Source: Tropicibacter sp. R16_0 (GTDB taxonomy: Bacteria; Pseudomonadota; Alphaproteobacteria; Rhodobacterales; Rhodobacteraceae). Taken from it: a DNA stretch of 64,000 bases. The notes below the pieces were generated by a model. The model was not told where the DNA came from and made no database searches. It saw nothing but the letters and a program-made list of their open reading frames with translations. Shown in pieces: positions 36,028-45,514 of the stretch. The translations under genes and the position numbers were made by a program. The DNA lies in the NCBI RefSeq assembly GCF_017743935.1, contig NZ_JAGHRE010000013.1, positions 41,374-105,373 of the forward strand, given 5' to 3'. Position 1 is the stretch's first letter. Every line of letters starts with the position of its first letter.

Positions 36028-37251
36028 ATGATGAGCAGGATCTTGACGTTGATTGCCCTATTGGGGCTGATGGTGAGTGCTGCCGTCGCGCAGGAGTTTT
36101 CGGGTCTGGCCCGGATCGACGCCGATCAGTCCCGCGTCAGCGATGCTGGACGCAAAGGGGTCGAGGTGACGCTGGACCTCAGCCAAGGGGTGCCCTATCG
36201 CCTGTTCACTCTGACCGAACCTCCGCGTTTGGTGATGGATTTCAAAGAGGTTGACTGGACAGGTCTTGCGCGTGACGATTTTGTTCAGACCGATCGGATT
36301 TCCCAAGTCCAGTTCGGCACTTACGTCCCGGGATGGTCGCGCATGGTGCTGAACCTTGCAGGCCCTATGGAGGTGTCTCAAGCCGGGTTGAGCGTCAATC
36401 AAACAACTGGTGGGGCGCAGCTGGCCGTGCGGCTGTCGCCAGTCTCAGCCGAGGTTTTTGCCGAAACCTCGGGGGCGCCGCAGGATGCCCGCTGGGATCT
36501 GCCACAACCCGCAGACCTGCCGTCGAAACCCGGTCGAGGGGACGATGCGCCCCTGCGCGTGGTGTTGGATCCGGGCCATGGTGGCATCGATCCGGGGGCA
36601 GAAAGTGGCCGCGTCACCGAAAAGCACCTGATGCTGACCTTTGCGCGTGAACTGGAAGAGATCCTGTTGCGCAGCGAAGGCTTTGAGGTCGTGCTGACCC
36701 GCACCGACGATTATTTTGTCTCGCTGGAGCATCGCATTGCCCTGGCGCACCGGGCCGAGGCGGACGTGTTCCTGTCCTTGCACGCGGATTCACTGGCCGA
36801 GGGGTTGGCGCATGGCGCGACGGTCTATGTGCTGTCGGAAGAAGCGTCTGATATTGCCAGTGCCAAACTGGCCGAGCGGCAGAACCGATCGGATCTGCTG
36901 GCGGGTGTTGATCTGAGCGACACTGACGATCAGGTCACCGATGTGCTTTTGGATCTTGCTCGGACCGAAACCCAACCACGCACCAATGCGCTGGCCCGTT
37001 CGCTGGTCGAGGGGATGGCACAAAGGGGCGGACCGATGAACCGCCGTCCGCTGCGCTCGGCCGCCTTTTCGGTGCTCAAAGCGGCGGATATCCCTTCGGT
37101 CCTGATCGAGATCGGATTTCTGTCCAGTCCTCGGGACCTGAAGAACTTGCAAAACCCCGAATGGCGGGTGTCGATGGCCGAAGGAATTCGAAATGCGCTG
37201 CTCAACTGGCAAAAAGCGGATCTGGAAAAGCGGGATCTTGTGCGGCAATAG
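36028..37251 (+). CDS. N-acetylmuramoyl-L-alanine amidase (AMIN + Amidase_3)
   Basis: A 407-residue periplasmic cell-wall hydrolase of the AmiA/B/C type. It has a signal peptide (about 1-22, ...SAAVAQ), an AMIN domain (about 30-135) that targets septal peptidoglycan, and a zinc amidase domain from about 175. Zinc ligands and catalysis are in VLDPGHGGIDPGA, the following Glu, SLHAD, and LIEIGFLS. It splits the stem peptide from MurNAc during daughter-cell separation. The ATG at 36028 follows GGGGAGA; the longer frame from 35965 is rejected. PBP1A lies 1.7 kb downstream on the same strand. Confidence 0.92.
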   Translation: MMSRILTLIALLGLMVSAAVAQEFSGLARIDADQSRVSDAGRKGVEVTLDLSQGVPYRLFTLTEPPRLVMDFKEVDWTGLARDDFVQTDRISQVQFGTYVPGWSRMVLNLAGPMEVSQAGLSVNQTTGGAQLAVRLSPVSAEVFAETSGAPQDARWDLPQPADLPSKPGRGDDAPLRVVLDPGHGGIDPGAESGRVTEKHLMLTFARELEEILLRSEGFEVVLTRTDDYFVSLEHRIALAHRAEADVFLSLHADSLAEGLAHGATVYVLSEEASDIASAKLAERQNRSDLLAGVDLSDTDDQVTDVLLDLARTETQPRTNALARSLVEGMAQRGGPMNRRPLRSAAFSVLKAADIPSVLIEIGFLSSPRDLKNLQNPEWRVSMAEGIRNALLNWQKADLEKRDLVRQ

Positions 37252-37254
37252 GAG

Positions 37255-38235
37255 TCAGCCCTCGGTCAGGGCGGGATGCAAGATCGCTTGCGCCTCATAG
37301 CTGCGCAGCAGCATCCGGGCGGCCTTGCCAAATCGCAAGCCATCTGCTTCGGGCATGTCGTCGTCAAAGATTGAGGACAGCTCCTGCAGGGCCTCTGACG
37401 ACAGTTGGTACAGGGCCTCTTCACCCAGAAAGAGGGATTCGGCCGGTACACCATCTGCATCCAGAATCTCGTGGCGGTCCAGCAGGATGTGGAAGTAGTG
37501 GATGTCATCGTCGGGCAGCACGATCTCGATTCCTGGCCAATGGCACAGGTCGCTGGCTCTCGCCAGAGCTTCGGCGCCCCCGAACATTAACTCGATCGCG
37601 GGCCCGCACAACAGAATGCGGTGCTGTTGCGAAACATATAGATCGTTGCGGGGCTGGCCGCGCCCCAATGCGCCTTTGCTGATCCGAACCGGCCGCAGCA
37701 GGGGATCACGCTTCATCTTACCGCGACGCACGGCGCTGGATTCGATCCATCTGATCCGTTGCATGCCGTGATCACGTGTCCAGACCTTGTCGCCCACGCG
37801 TAGGTCCTCGACCTTCTGGTACCCCTGAACGGCACGGATCAGCGTGCCCATGACAAAACAGACACCTTCGATGTTGATGGTGATCTGTTGTGTTTCGGTT
37901 TCGACGAACAATTGCCCGCCGGGGCTGAAGGCAAAAGCGCTCACTTCGACCAGAAACGTGTCCTGGACGATCTCGCCGTCATCGAGAGCGTCGAATTCAG
38001 CCTGATCTACGGTGTATGTCCATTCACCGGTTGTGGGGTTTATGGTGGCTGCACCTAAATCGGGGGCGTCCGCGATATCCCAGGAGGAAAAAAAGAGGGT
38101 CCACCCCGGGTTGGGAAGGTCAACGTCCGCGTCCAGATCTCCGGTTGCGACGTTTGGCGGCGAGCCGGTTACAGAACCGGTCGTGTCGCCGGTGATGGTG
38201 ATGTTGATCGCATCGCGTGGCGCGTTAGAGACCAT
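37255..38235 (-). CDS. VCBS-like / Hint-domain protein
   Basis: A 326-residue protein in two parts. Residues 1-122 resemble a VCBS-type beta domain (GEWTYTVDQAEFDALDDGEIVQDTFLVEV). From Cys126 a Hint (hedgehog/intein) domain begins (CFVMGTLIRAV, VEDLRVGDKVWTRD, VSQQHRILL), with the late segment HYFHILLDRHEILDADGVPAESL seen in Rhodobacteraceae Hint proteins. Hint domains can self-cleave at the first cysteine; whether this one does is not known, and there is little sequence after the domain. It lacks a signal peptide, fitting type I export. It overlaps the upstream HlyC-like gene by 11 bp and ends 3 bp from the amidase stop. Confidence 0.8.
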   Translation of the reverse strand: MVSNAPRDAINITITGDTTGSVTGSPPNVATGDLDADVDLPNPGWTLFFSSWDIADAPDLGAATINPTTGEWTYTVDQAEFDALDDGEIVQDTFLVEVSAFAFSPGGQLFVETETQQITINIEGVCFVMGTLIRAVQGYQKVEDLRVGDKVWTRDHGMQRIRWIESSAVRRGKMKRDPLLRPVRISKGALGRGQPRNDLYVSQQHRILLCGPAIELMFGGAEALARASDLCHWPGIEIVLPDDDIHYFHILLDRHEILDADGVPAESLFLGEEALYQLSSEALQELSSIFDDDMPEADGLRFGKAARMLLRSYEAQAILHPALTEG

Positions 38236-38926
38236 CGTCGGTCTCCTCGGCTTTTAGCTGTTTGCGGAAGGCGGATTGCCGGTACAGGCGCATGTGAATT
38301 TCGCCGTCTTCGTCCCGGCGCCATTCGACGATGCGATTTGTGCTCAGGTCGCTGTCCAGCCGGTTGGCCCGGACGCGTGGATGTGGAATTGACTGCTTGA
38401 GTTGGTCAACCATCTGCCGAACTTGCCCAAATGGCGCCACCAGATCGATCAGCCAGAATGAGTTGCCTGATGCGTAGTCCTTGGGCTTGAGCGCTTGTCG
38501 CTTGATCGCAAAGCGACGCTCGGCCTGGTTGGACAGCCCGGCAAAAGTGACAAATCCGCGAGGGAACCCGTTTTGGCGAAAGATGTGATACTGCCCCAGC
38601 CGCAGAGGCGTTTCAAAGGTATAGACGGCCTGGGTCAGCAAACGATCCCGGTGTACTGGCGTCAGGGACGACAGATACAGCATGGCGCCGAAATCGGCGT
38701 ATTTTTCGGGCGGTAGATCAAACCACCCTTTGGGGAACTGCTTTGCCAAGAACTGCTCGCCTTTTGGGGACGCATTCCGATTGAGGATTATGATGTGCTT
38801 GGGCAGGGTGTTTTTGCAAGAACCAAGGCCCTTCAATTGGATGGTGTTGCCGTTTGCCCCCGCGGCATTGGCGAAAAAACGGCGAAATATGGCCTGTGCA
38901 GAGCTTTGACCCTGTGCCCAAGCCAC
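38225..38926 (-). CDS. HlyC-like toxin-activating lysine acyltransferase
   Basis: A 233-residue protein whose last 150 residues follow HlyC: MLYLSSLTPVHRDRL corresponds to the HlyC helix with catalytic His23 (His92 here), GQYHIFRQNGFPRGFVTFAGLS to its central strand, and ASGNSFWLIDLVAPFG to the segment with catalytic Asp92 (Asp161 here). The His-Asp spacing is 69 residues in both. HlyC moves a fatty acyl group from acyl-carrier protein to lysines of an RTX toxin before secretion. Here no RTX toxin is adjacent; the overlapping partner is the VCBS/Hint protein. The first 80 residues are extra, and the GTG start is uncertain. Confidence 0.8.
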   Translation of the reverse strand: MAWAQGQSSAQAIFRRFFANAAGANGNTIQLKGLGSCKNTLPKHIIILNRNASPKGEQFLAKQFPKGWFDLPPEKYADFGAMLYLSSLTPVHRDRLLTQAVYTFETPLRLGQYHIFRQNGFPRGFVTFAGLSNQAERRFAIKRQALKPKDYASGNSFWLIDLVAPFGQVRQMVDQLKQSIPHPRVRANRLDSDLSTNRIVEWRRDEDGEIHMRLYRQSAFRKQLKAEETDDGL

Positions 38927-38938
38927 CCTATATAGGGT
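38927..38938. promoter_or_regulatory. Palindromic TATATA element between divergent genes
   Basis: CCCTATATAGGG is a perfect 12-bp palindrome directly abutting the GTG of the acyltransferase gene and 26 bp before the mrcA start. It could serve as a -10 element in both directions; if used toward the acyltransferase, that mRNA would be nearly leaderless. Confidence 0.4.
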
Positions 38939-38963
38939 CCACTCATAAAAGGTGGGCAGCTAC

Positions 38964-41456
38964 GTGATCCGGTTCATTCTTTCGTTCTTTGGGGCGATCT
39001 TCAGTCTTGTGACGCTTGGCGTTTTCATGGTGGCCCTGACCATTGGCGGGGTGTTCTGGATGTATGGCCGGGACCTGCCCAGCCATGAATCGCTGGCCCA
39101 GTACAAGCCGCCCACCATCAGCCGGATCTATTCGGGCGAGGGGCATCTGATCGACGAATTTGCCAAGGAACGCCGCCTGTTCACCCCGTCCGAGGAAATC
39201 CCGGATCTGGTCAAGCAGGCGTTCATCTCGGCCGAGGACAAGAATTTCTACACCCACCAGGGCTATGACATCCGGGGTATTGCTGCGGCTGGGTTCGAAG
39301 CCGTGCGCTCGCGCGGGCAGAACGTGCGGGGTGCGTCGACCATCACGCAGCAGGTGATGAAGAACTTCCTGCTGTCGGGCGACCGCAAGGCCGAGCGCAA
39401 GATCAAGGAGATCATACTGGCGGCCCGGCTAGAGGATACGCTGGACAAGGAACAGATCCTCGAACTCTACATGAACGAGATCTTTCTGGGGCAAAACTCT
39501 TACGGTGTGACGGCTGCGGCGCAGACCTATTTCAACAAAACCCTGCAGGAACTGGCCCCGCATGAGGCGGCCTTTCTCGCGTCGCTGCCCAAGGCGCCGT
39601 CCGATTATCACCCGGTGCGCCGCAAGGACCGCCTGCAAGCGCGTCGCGATTTTGTTCTCAAAGAGATGTACGAGAACGGCTATATCGACCAGGCGACCTA
39701 TGAGGTCGAGGTGGCGCAGCCGCTACGTTCGGTTCAAAACGGCGACTTTGAGAGCTTTCGTACCGCCCTGCCGCCACGTGACTATTTCACCGATGAAATC
39801 CGCCGCCAGTTGAGCGAGGATTTTGGCGAGGGCGAGTTCTTTACCGGTGGCTTTACCGTGCGCGCCTCGATCGACGAGGAAATGCAGGTCGAGGCGGCCA
39901 AGGCGCTGCGCACGGCGTTGCAAAAATATGACCGGGGCCGTGGTATCTGGCGCGGTACCGGTCAGACCATCCCGGCCGAGGCGTTGGGGGATGAGGCCGC
40001 GTGGCGCGAGGCGTTGCGCAATGCCGAAGTATCGCGTGATGTCGATCTGGGTGGTCGGTGGTATCCGGCGGTTGTTCTGGATGTTGCGGATCAGACCCTG
40101 ACCGTTGGTGTTGAAAAGCACGACGGCACCGGCACAGTTCCCCGCTCGGACATCAAATGGATGAAGGGCAACTTTCGCGACAACTTCACCGTCGGTGATG
40201 TGGTTCTGGTCCGCAAGGCCGAAGAGGGCGATGGCTGGTCCCTGCGTCAGGTGCCCGAGGTGCAGGGCGGCTTTGTCGCCATGGACGTGAACTCTGGGCG
40301 TGTTCTGGCGATGCAGGGCGGGTTCAGCTATCAGGATTCGGTGTTCAACCGCGCCACACAGGCGCAGCGCCAGCCCGGGTCGAGCTTCAAGCCCTTTGTC
40401 TATGCCGCGGCACTGGACAGTGGATATAGCCCGGCGACGATCGTGGTTGACGCCCCGATCGAGGTGAACACACCGCAGGGCCTGTGGCGTCCCAAGAACT
40501 CGTCGAACAAATTCTATGGCCCCACGCCGCTGCGCACCGGGATCGAACGCTCGCGGAACCTGATGACCATTCGTCTGGCGCAAGAGGTGTCGATGCCGGT
40601 GGTGGCGGGTTACGCCGAGCGCTTTGGTGTCTATGACCACATGGGCCCGTTCCTGGCCAACTCGCTGGGGTCCGAGGAAACCACGCTTTACAAGATGGTG
40701 GCGGCCTACGCGATGTTTGCAAACGGTGGCGAGCGGGTGGAACCCACGCTGGTGGACCGCATCCAGGATCGCTATGGCGAGACGATCTATCGTCATGACG
40801 ACCGCGATTGCGTCAACTGCAACTCGGCCAACATCGCCCCCAACGCGGCGCCCACCATCGTGACCAACCGCGAGCAGGTGATGGATGCAATCACTGCCTA
40901 TCAGCTGACCTCGATGATGAAGGGCGTTGTGGATCGCGGTACTGCGAGCCGCACCGTGAACCTGCCGGTTCCCACCGCAGGCAAGACCGGCACCACCAAC
41001 GACGCCAAGGATGTCTGGTTCGTCGGCTTCACCTCGAACATCGTGGCGGGCTGCTACATCGGCTATGACCGCCCGCGTGCGCTTGGCCGTGGGGCCTCGG
41101 GTGGTGGCATGTGTGGCCCGGTGTTCCAGAGCTTCATGGAAGAGGCGGTCAAGAAATACGGCGGCGGTCCGTTTGATGTGCCCCCCGGCGGGCATTTCAT
41201 CAAGATCGATCGCTTCACGGGTGGACGCCTGCCGGATAACGCGTCGGGTGAATATGTCGTGGCCGAGTATTTCCGCGACGGGGCAGAGCCGATCTTTGGC
41301 CTTGCTTACGACGGTGGCTTTGCCATGGGTTCGGACTTGCCTTTGTTCGAAGAGGTGCAGCAATCGGGTCAACAGGTCACCACATCAACCGGCCAGACCA
41401 CCACAGTGGGTCCCAAGGCCAACTTTGGCACGGTCAGTTCCGGCGGGCTCTATTGA
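38964..41456 (+). CDS. mrcA: Penicillin-binding protein 1A (bifunctional glycosyltransferase/transpeptidase)
   Basis: An 830-residue class A PBP. One membrane helix lies at about 3-25. The GT51 domain has the catalytic Glu in ISAEDKNFYTHQGYD, GASTITQQVMKN and LYMNEIFLGQNSYG. The transpeptidase domain has SxxK in GSSFKPFVY, SRN in ERSRNLMTIRL and KTGT in AGKTGTTNDAKD. An OB-like insertion lies between them, as in alpha- and gammaproteobacterial PBP1A. It polymerises and crosslinks peptidoglycan. GTG 38964 (VIRFILSFF) sits eight bases after AAGGTGG; GTG 38952 overlaps that ribosome site and is less likely. Confidence 0.94.
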   Translation: MIRFILSFFGAIFSLVTLGVFMVALTIGGVFWMYGRDLPSHESLAQYKPPTISRIYSGEGHLIDEFAKERRLFTPSEEIPDLVKQAFISAEDKNFYTHQGYDIRGIAAAGFEAVRSRGQNVRGASTITQQVMKNFLLSGDRKAERKIKEIILAARLEDTLDKEQILELYMNEIFLGQNSYGVTAAAQTYFNKTLQELAPHEAAFLASLPKAPSDYHPVRRKDRLQARRDFVLKEMYENGYIDQATYEVEVAQPLRSVQNGDFESFRTALPPRDYFTDEIRRQLSEDFGEGEFFTGGFTVRASIDEEMQVEAAKALRTALQKYDRGRGIWRGTGQTIPAEALGDEAAWREALRNAEVSRDVDLGGRWYPAVVLDVADQTLTVGVEKHDGTGTVPRSDIKWMKGNFRDNFTVGDVVLVRKAEEGDGWSLRQVPEVQGGFVAMDVNSGRVLAMQGGFSYQDSVFNRATQAQRQPGSSFKPFVYAAALDSGYSPATIVVDAPIEVNTPQGLWRPKNSSNKFYGPTPLRTGIERSRNLMTIRLAQEVSMPVVAGYAERFGVYDHMGPFLANSLGSEETTLYKMVAAYAMFANGGERVEPTLVDRIQDRYGETIYRHDDRDCVNCNSANIAPNAAPTIVTNREQVMDAITAYQLTSMMKGVVDRGTASRTVNLPVPTAGKTGTTNDAKDVWFVGFTSNIVAGCYIGYDRPRALGRGASGGGMCGPVFQSFMEEAVKKYGGGPFDVPPGGHFIKIDRFTGGRLPDNASGEYVVAEYFRDGAEPIFGLAYDGGFAMGSDLPLFEEVQQSGQQVTTSTGQTTTVGPKANFGTVSSGGLY

Positions 41457-41481
41457 TCCGTCGGCGGTTGAAAAGGTGTCG

Positions 41482-41874
41482 ATGGCCAAGACGCCCTTGA
41501 TCCCATCCGCCTTGTTGGATCGCCCCGGACAGTTGGAGATCTCGCCAGGCATCTTGTCGGGCGGGCATGTGTTCCTGACCGGCATGACAGGAAGCTTGAC
41601 CGATGGGTCAATGCCAGATGATCCAGTGGTTCAGTTTCACAACGCCTTTGCCAAGATTGCCGAGGTTCTGAGCGAGGCTGATCTGACGCTGGATTCGATT
41701 GTCGAGATGACAACCTATCACGTCGGTATGGAGGATCACTTTGATCAGTTCGACCGGGTCCGCCTTGAGGTTTTGAGCCCGCCATACCCCGCCTGGACAG
41801 CGGTCGAGGTGGCCGGGTTGCGGCGGAAGGGCGCTTTGGTCGAGATTAGGGTGATCGCATCCGTCGAGGGTTAA
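41482..41874 (+). CDS. RidA-family (YjgF/Rid) protein
   Basis: A 130-residue Rid protein with the family pattern SGGHVFLTGMTG near residue 27, a central helix VVQFHNAFAKIAEVLSEADLTLDSIVEMTTYHV, quoted in part, and the C-terminal PAWTAVEVAGLRRKGALVEIRVIA with the carboxylate-binding arginine expected in enamine/imine deaminases. It follows mrcA by 25 bp. The ATG at 41482 lies five bases after AAGG; the long frame from 41011 only overlaps mrcA. Its stop overlaps the stop of the convergent kinase gene by four bases. Confidence 0.87.
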   Translation: MAKTPLIPSALLDRPGQLEISPGILSGGHVFLTGMTGSLTDGSMPDDPVVQFHNAFAKIAEVLSEADLTLDSIVEMTTYHVGMEDHFDQFDRVRLEVLSPPYPAWTAVEVAGLRRKGALVEIRVIASVEG

Positions 41875-42770
41875 ACCTCTCGGGCGCTTGCAAGCAGACC
41901 TGACAGCAAGTCAGCCTCGGGGTTATCTGATACCGGGCCAGCCGCGCGCCAGACGATGGACAGCGCGCATTTGACAGCGGCCCATTGGGCCAGCCGCTGC
42001 TCGGGAACATCAAGCGCCTTGGCGTAGATGCCGCGACACCAGATGATCCAGTCGGGATCACGCAGCAGGTGGGGCAGGGCACCGGGATGGCGAAAGGCAT
42101 TGGCCAGTTCATACCCGATGTCACCGTGATAGCCTTTGGCATCCAACACGCGCGATCCTGCATCGGTTACGATCACGTTCGAATGATGCAGGTCGCCGTG
42201 AAGCGGGCGCAGATCCGTGGCCGTGTTCAGCAGATGCCGCGCCAGGGCTGAAGCCTCTTTCAAGCTCTTGCGCAGCGGATCAGGGCAACTTTGGGCACAG
42301 TGCACATCCAAGACAGGTGCCAGGACGGCAGGTAGCTCTGGCAGATCCAAGGTGGGCAGGATCGGAATTTCGTGCAGGCGCTGCGCAACCTCGGCCAACA
42401 TCACAACAGCCCGCTTGGGGTCATCATTGATCGCCACATCCGCCAGCGAGGGCCCCTCGAGCCATTCCATCACAATGGCTGGCCCGTCTTTGGCCAGAAT
42501 GCGCACGGCGCCACGATCGGCCCAGGCCTGCAACAGCGCGGAACCTGCCGCCTCGTTCCCGCGATCCGCGCGCTTGTGCAGCTTGAGAACTGCCTGCGTG
42601 CCATCCGCTTGCCGCACCCGCCACAGGATCGCTCCAGCCGTCTCGGCCAGCCGGTTTGGATCGCGCAGCGCAAGCCGCAACAGCGCCTGTTTCAGCCCGT
42701 GATGCATTCCCGTCTCAGTCACCTTGTAGAGCGTCTCAGGTCTTGGTATCACGCAAGCCTGATCAAGCAA
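41871..42770 (-). CDS. Aminoglycoside/hydroxyurea kinase-family phosphotransferase
   Basis: A 299-residue protein-kinase-like phosphotransferase of the APH(6)/hydroxyurea-kinase group. The nucleotide lysine is in [11 protein letters not shown], the catalytic loop is [12 protein letters not shown], and the metal aspartate is in [23 protein letters not shown], close to the streptomycin 6-phosphotransferase pattern. In a chromosomal marine context this may phosphorylate a cell metabolite; resistance should not be assumed. The first codon is TTG at 42770; GTG 42752 is an alternative. It is divergent from prfB with 14 bp between. Confidence 0.8.
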   Translation of the reverse strand: MLDQACVIPRPETLYKVTETGMHHGLKQALLRLALRDPNRLAETAGAILWRVRQADGTQAVLKLHKRADRGNEAAGSALLQAWADRGAVRILAKDGPAIVMEWLEGPSLADVAINDDPKRAVVMLAEVAQRLHEIPILPTLDLPELPAVLAPVLDVHCAQSCPDPLRKSLKEASALARHLLNTATDLRPLHGDLHHSNVIVTDAGSRVLDAKGYHGDIGYELANAFRHPGALPHLLRDPDWIIWCRGIYAKALDVPEQRLAQWAAVKCALSIVWRAAGPVSDNPEADLLSGLLASAREV

Positions 42771-42784
42771 ATCGAGACCCGACC

Positions 42785-43912
42785 ATGCGCGCCGAAACCC
42801 AGAACATCGTGACCGAGATCGAAAAATCGCTGGAGCTTTTGGCGCAGCGGATGGATCACGAAACGGCCGCTTACCGGTTGGAGGAATTCAACGCCCGCGT
42901 CGAGGATCCGAACCTGTGGGATGATCCCGAAGCGGCGCAAAAGCTGATGCGCGAGCGGCAGATGCTGGTCGATGCGATGGACACCTTCAACTCGATCAAG
43001 ACCGACCTTTCCGACAACGTCGAACTGATCGAATTGGGCGAGATGGAAGAGGACGAAGAGGTCGTCAAAGATGCCGAAGAGGCGCTGGCCGCTTTGCGCG
43101 AAAAGGCGGCCGAGAAAGAGCTTGAGGCGCTGTTGGATGGCGAGGCTGACAGCAACGACACCTTCCTGGAGATCAACGCAGGTGCCGGTGGCACCGAAAG
43201 CTGTGACTGGGCCTCGATGCTGGCGCGGATGTATGTCCGTTGGGCCGAGAAAAAAGGCTATAAGGTCGAGCTGCAATCCGAGAGCGCAGGCGATGAGGCC
43301 GGGATCAAATCTGCCGCTTACAAGATTTCCGGGCACAATGCCTATGGCTGGCTGAAATCCGAGAGCGGCGTTCACCGTCTGGTGCGGATCTCGCCTTATG
43401 ACAGTGCCGCCAAGCGCCACACCTCGTTCAGCTCGGTCTGGGTTTATCCGGTGGTGGACGACAACATCGAGATCGAGGTGAACCCGGCCGACATCCGGAT
43501 CGATACCTATCGGTCGTCCGGTGCCGGTGGTCAGCACGTCAACACCACCGACTCGGCGGTGCGGATCACGCACAATCCGACAGGCATAGTCGTGACCAGC
43601 TCGGAAAAATCGCAGCACCAGAACCGCGACATTGCCATGAAGGCCCTGAAATCGCGCCTGTATCAGATGGAGTTGGACCGCCGGAACGCGGATATCAACG
43701 CTGCGCACGAGGCCAAAGGCGATGCGGGCTGGGGCAACCAGATCCGGTCTTACGTTCTGCAGCCCTATCAGATGGTCAAGGACCTGCGCACCAACTTTGA
43801 AACCTCAGACACCAAGGGTGTGTTGGACGGTGACTTGGACGGGTTCATGGGCGCGACGTTGGCCATGGATGTGTCGGGCAAGTCGCGGGCCGAAGCGCAG
43901 GGCGAGGACTAG
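42785..43912 (+). CDS. prfB: Peptide chain release factor 2
   Basis: A 375-residue RF2 that reads UGA/UAA. The GGQ loop is [16 protein letters not shown]. The stop-codon recognition tripeptide position, SPF in E. coli, reads SPY here ([15 protein letters not shown]). The frame is continuous from ATG, so there is no programmed +1 frameshift at the usual place near codon 25. The acidic N-terminal coiled region ([19 protein letters not shown]) is normal. Confidence 0.95.
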   Translation: MRAETQNIVTEIEKSLELLAQRMDHETAAYRLEEFNARVEDPNLWDDPEAAQKLMRERQMLVDAMDTFNSIKTDLSDNVELIELGEMEEDEEVVKDAEEALAALREKAAEKELEALLDGEADSNDTFLEINAGAGGTESCDWASMLARMYVRWAEKKGYKVELQSESAGDEAGIKSAAYKISGHNAYGWLKSESGVHRLVRISPYDSAAKRHTSFSSVWVYPVVDDNIEIEVNPADIRIDTYRSSGAGGQHVNTTDSAVRITHNPTGIVVTSSEKSQHQNRDIAMKALKSRLYQMELDRRNADINAAHEAKGDAGWGNQIRSYVLQPYQMVKDLRTNFETSDTKGVLDGDLDGFMGATLAMDVSGKSRAEAQGED

Positions 43913-43919
43913 GCTGTTC

Positions 43920-43966
43920 GGGGGCGCTGCCCCCATCGCCTGCGGCGATTCCCCCGCCGTATTTTT
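43920..43966 (+). terminator. Double hairpin plus T run after prfB
   Basis: GGGGGC-N3-GCCCCC (43920-43934) is followed at once by ATCGCC-N3-GGCGAT (43935-43949), then CCCCCGCCGTATTTTT. It starts eight bases after the prfB stop. It differs in sequence from the structured repeat family. Confidence 0.65.
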
Positions 43967-44092
43967 CAACAAGAAGAAGCAGGAACGCGGTCGGGTTGGC
44001 CGCGCCGAAAAAGATTCATTCAAACAGTGGGTTTTAATGGAAATTCCGCCCGGCTAGGCTGACCCGACATCGGGAGAGCAGGGGGGAGCGGA

Positions 44093-45514
44093 ATGGACTT
44101 GAGCCAGGTTTCAGCGACGGGGCTGGTTGCAGATTTGCAGGCGGGACGGATTCGTGCCGCTGAAGTGATGCAGGCAACTTTGGACCGGATCGCCGCAGTT
44201 AACGGACAGGTCAATGCCATCGTGGCCTTGCGCGATGCGGATGACCTGATGCGCGAGGCGGAGGCCGCCGATCGGGTTGAGGCGCGCGGATCGCTGCATG
44301 GGTTGCCGATCGCGGTCAAGGATCTGGTGAATGTGGCGGGCATCGCCTCGACCAGCGGGTCGCCGTCGCTCAAGGATTTTGTGCCGGACAAGGATGATGA
44401 GCTGGCCCGGCGCCTGCGCGCGGCGGGCGCCATTCTGATCGGCAAGACCAACACGCCCGAATTCGGTTTGGGCTCGCACACCTTCAACCCGGTCTATGGT
44501 GCGACCCGCAATCCCTATGACGCGAGCCGCAGCTGCGGTGGGTCATCCGGCGGCGCAGCGGTCGCGTTGGCGACGGGGATGCTGGCTTTGGCAGATGGGT
44601 CGGACATGATGGGATCGCTGCGCAATCCGGCGGCCTGGAACAATGTCTATGGGTTGCGGCCCAGTTGGGGGCGGGTGCCGTCCGAGCCGGTGGGTGAGAT
44701 GTTTCTGCATCAGCTGTCCACTCTGGGGCCCATGGCACGCAGCCCGGAAGACATCGGCTTGCTGCTTGACGTGCTCTCGGGTCCTGATCCGCGTCACCCG
44801 CATGGGGTGCCCGGCGCGCCTGTATCACCAGTTGCGGCCCGTGAGGGCAAGGGTCTGCGCATCGGTTGGCTGGGCGATTGGGGCGGTGCCTTTGAGATGG
44901 AGGACGGCATCCTGGCGCTTTGTGAACAGGCGCTTGGTGTGTTTGCCGACCTTGGATGCCAGGTTGAAGCTGTGCCAGCCCCCTTTGATGCGGATGCAAT
45001 GTGGGACAGCTGGGTGGACCTGCGGTCCTGGGCCGTTTCGAATTCTCTTGGGCCCCTGTATGAGGCGCAGGCCGATCTCAAGGACAGCGCGATATGGGAG
45101 GTCGAGCGCGGGCTTGCCCTGTCGGGTCGTCAGATCCAACGGTCCAGCGCCATCCGATCGGATTGGTTCCGCAGCGCGGCCGCGCTGCTTGAGGAGTATG
45201 ATGCGCTGGTCCTGCCTTCGGCGCAGGCCTGGCCATTTGATGTGACCCAGCCCTATCCGACACAGATCAACGGGGTTGAAATGGACACCTATCACCGCTG
45301 GATGCAGGTAACCGTGCCTGTCAGCCTGATCGGGCTGCCCACGCTGGCGGTACCTGCGGGCTTTGGGCCGCACGGGGTGCCGATGGGTTTCCAGCTCTTT
45401 GGCAAACGTGGCAGCGATGCGGATCTCTTGAACCTGGGCGCGACCTATCACGCAGCAACGCAGTGGCCGCAAAAACGGCCTGCGCAGCCGGTACCGATGG
45501 AGGGCACGGTATAA
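44093..45514 (+). CDS. Amidase (amidase-signature family)
   Basis: A 473-residue amidohydrolase. The catalytic triad is Lys76 ([10 protein letters not shown]), the cis-Ser in [15 protein letters not shown] (151-152), and nucleophile Ser175 in [15 protein letters not shown]; the usual GG before that serine is MG here. It hydrolyses a carboxamide in the cytoplasm; the substrate is unknown. No GatC/GatB genes are near, so it is not the tRNA amidotransferase. Ribosome site GGGGGGAG. Its stop shares a base with the next start (TAATG). Confidence 0.88.
   Translation: MDLSQVSATGLVADLQAGRIRAAEVMQATLDRIAAVNGQVNAIVALRDADDLMREAEAADRVEARGSLHGLPIAVKDLVNVAGIASTSGSPSLKDFVPDKDDELARRLRAAGAILIGKTNTPEFGLGSHTFNPVYGATRNPYDASRSCGGSSGGAAVALATGMLALADGSDMMGSLRNPAAWNNVYGLRPSWGRVPSEPVGEMFLHQLSTLGPMARSPEDIGLLLDVLSGPDPRHPHGVPGAPVSPVAAREGKGLRIGWLGDWGGAFEMEDGILALCEQALGVFADLGCQVEAVPAPFDADAMWDSWVDLRSWAVSNSLGPLYEAQADLKDSAIWEVERGLALSGRQIQRSSAIRSDWFRSAAALLEEYDALVLPSAQAWPFDVTQPYPTQINGVEMDTYHRWMQVTVPVSLIGLPTLAVPAGFGPHGVPMGFQLFGKRGSDADLLNLGATYHAATQWPQKRPAQPVPMEGTV

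Noticed and set aside
41011..41874. 287-codon version of the RidA gene
   Set aside because: The upstream part is an out-of-frame reading of mrcA; RidA proteins are about 130 residues and begin at 41482.
41871..42770. Antibiotic resistance gene
   Set aside because: The kinase fold is shared with resistance enzymes, but there is no mobile-element context and the substrate is unknown, so resistance is not claimed.
43920..43966. Eighth copy of the structured element
   Set aside because: It has two short GC hairpins and a T run but lacks both conserved flanks, so it is listed as a terminator only.
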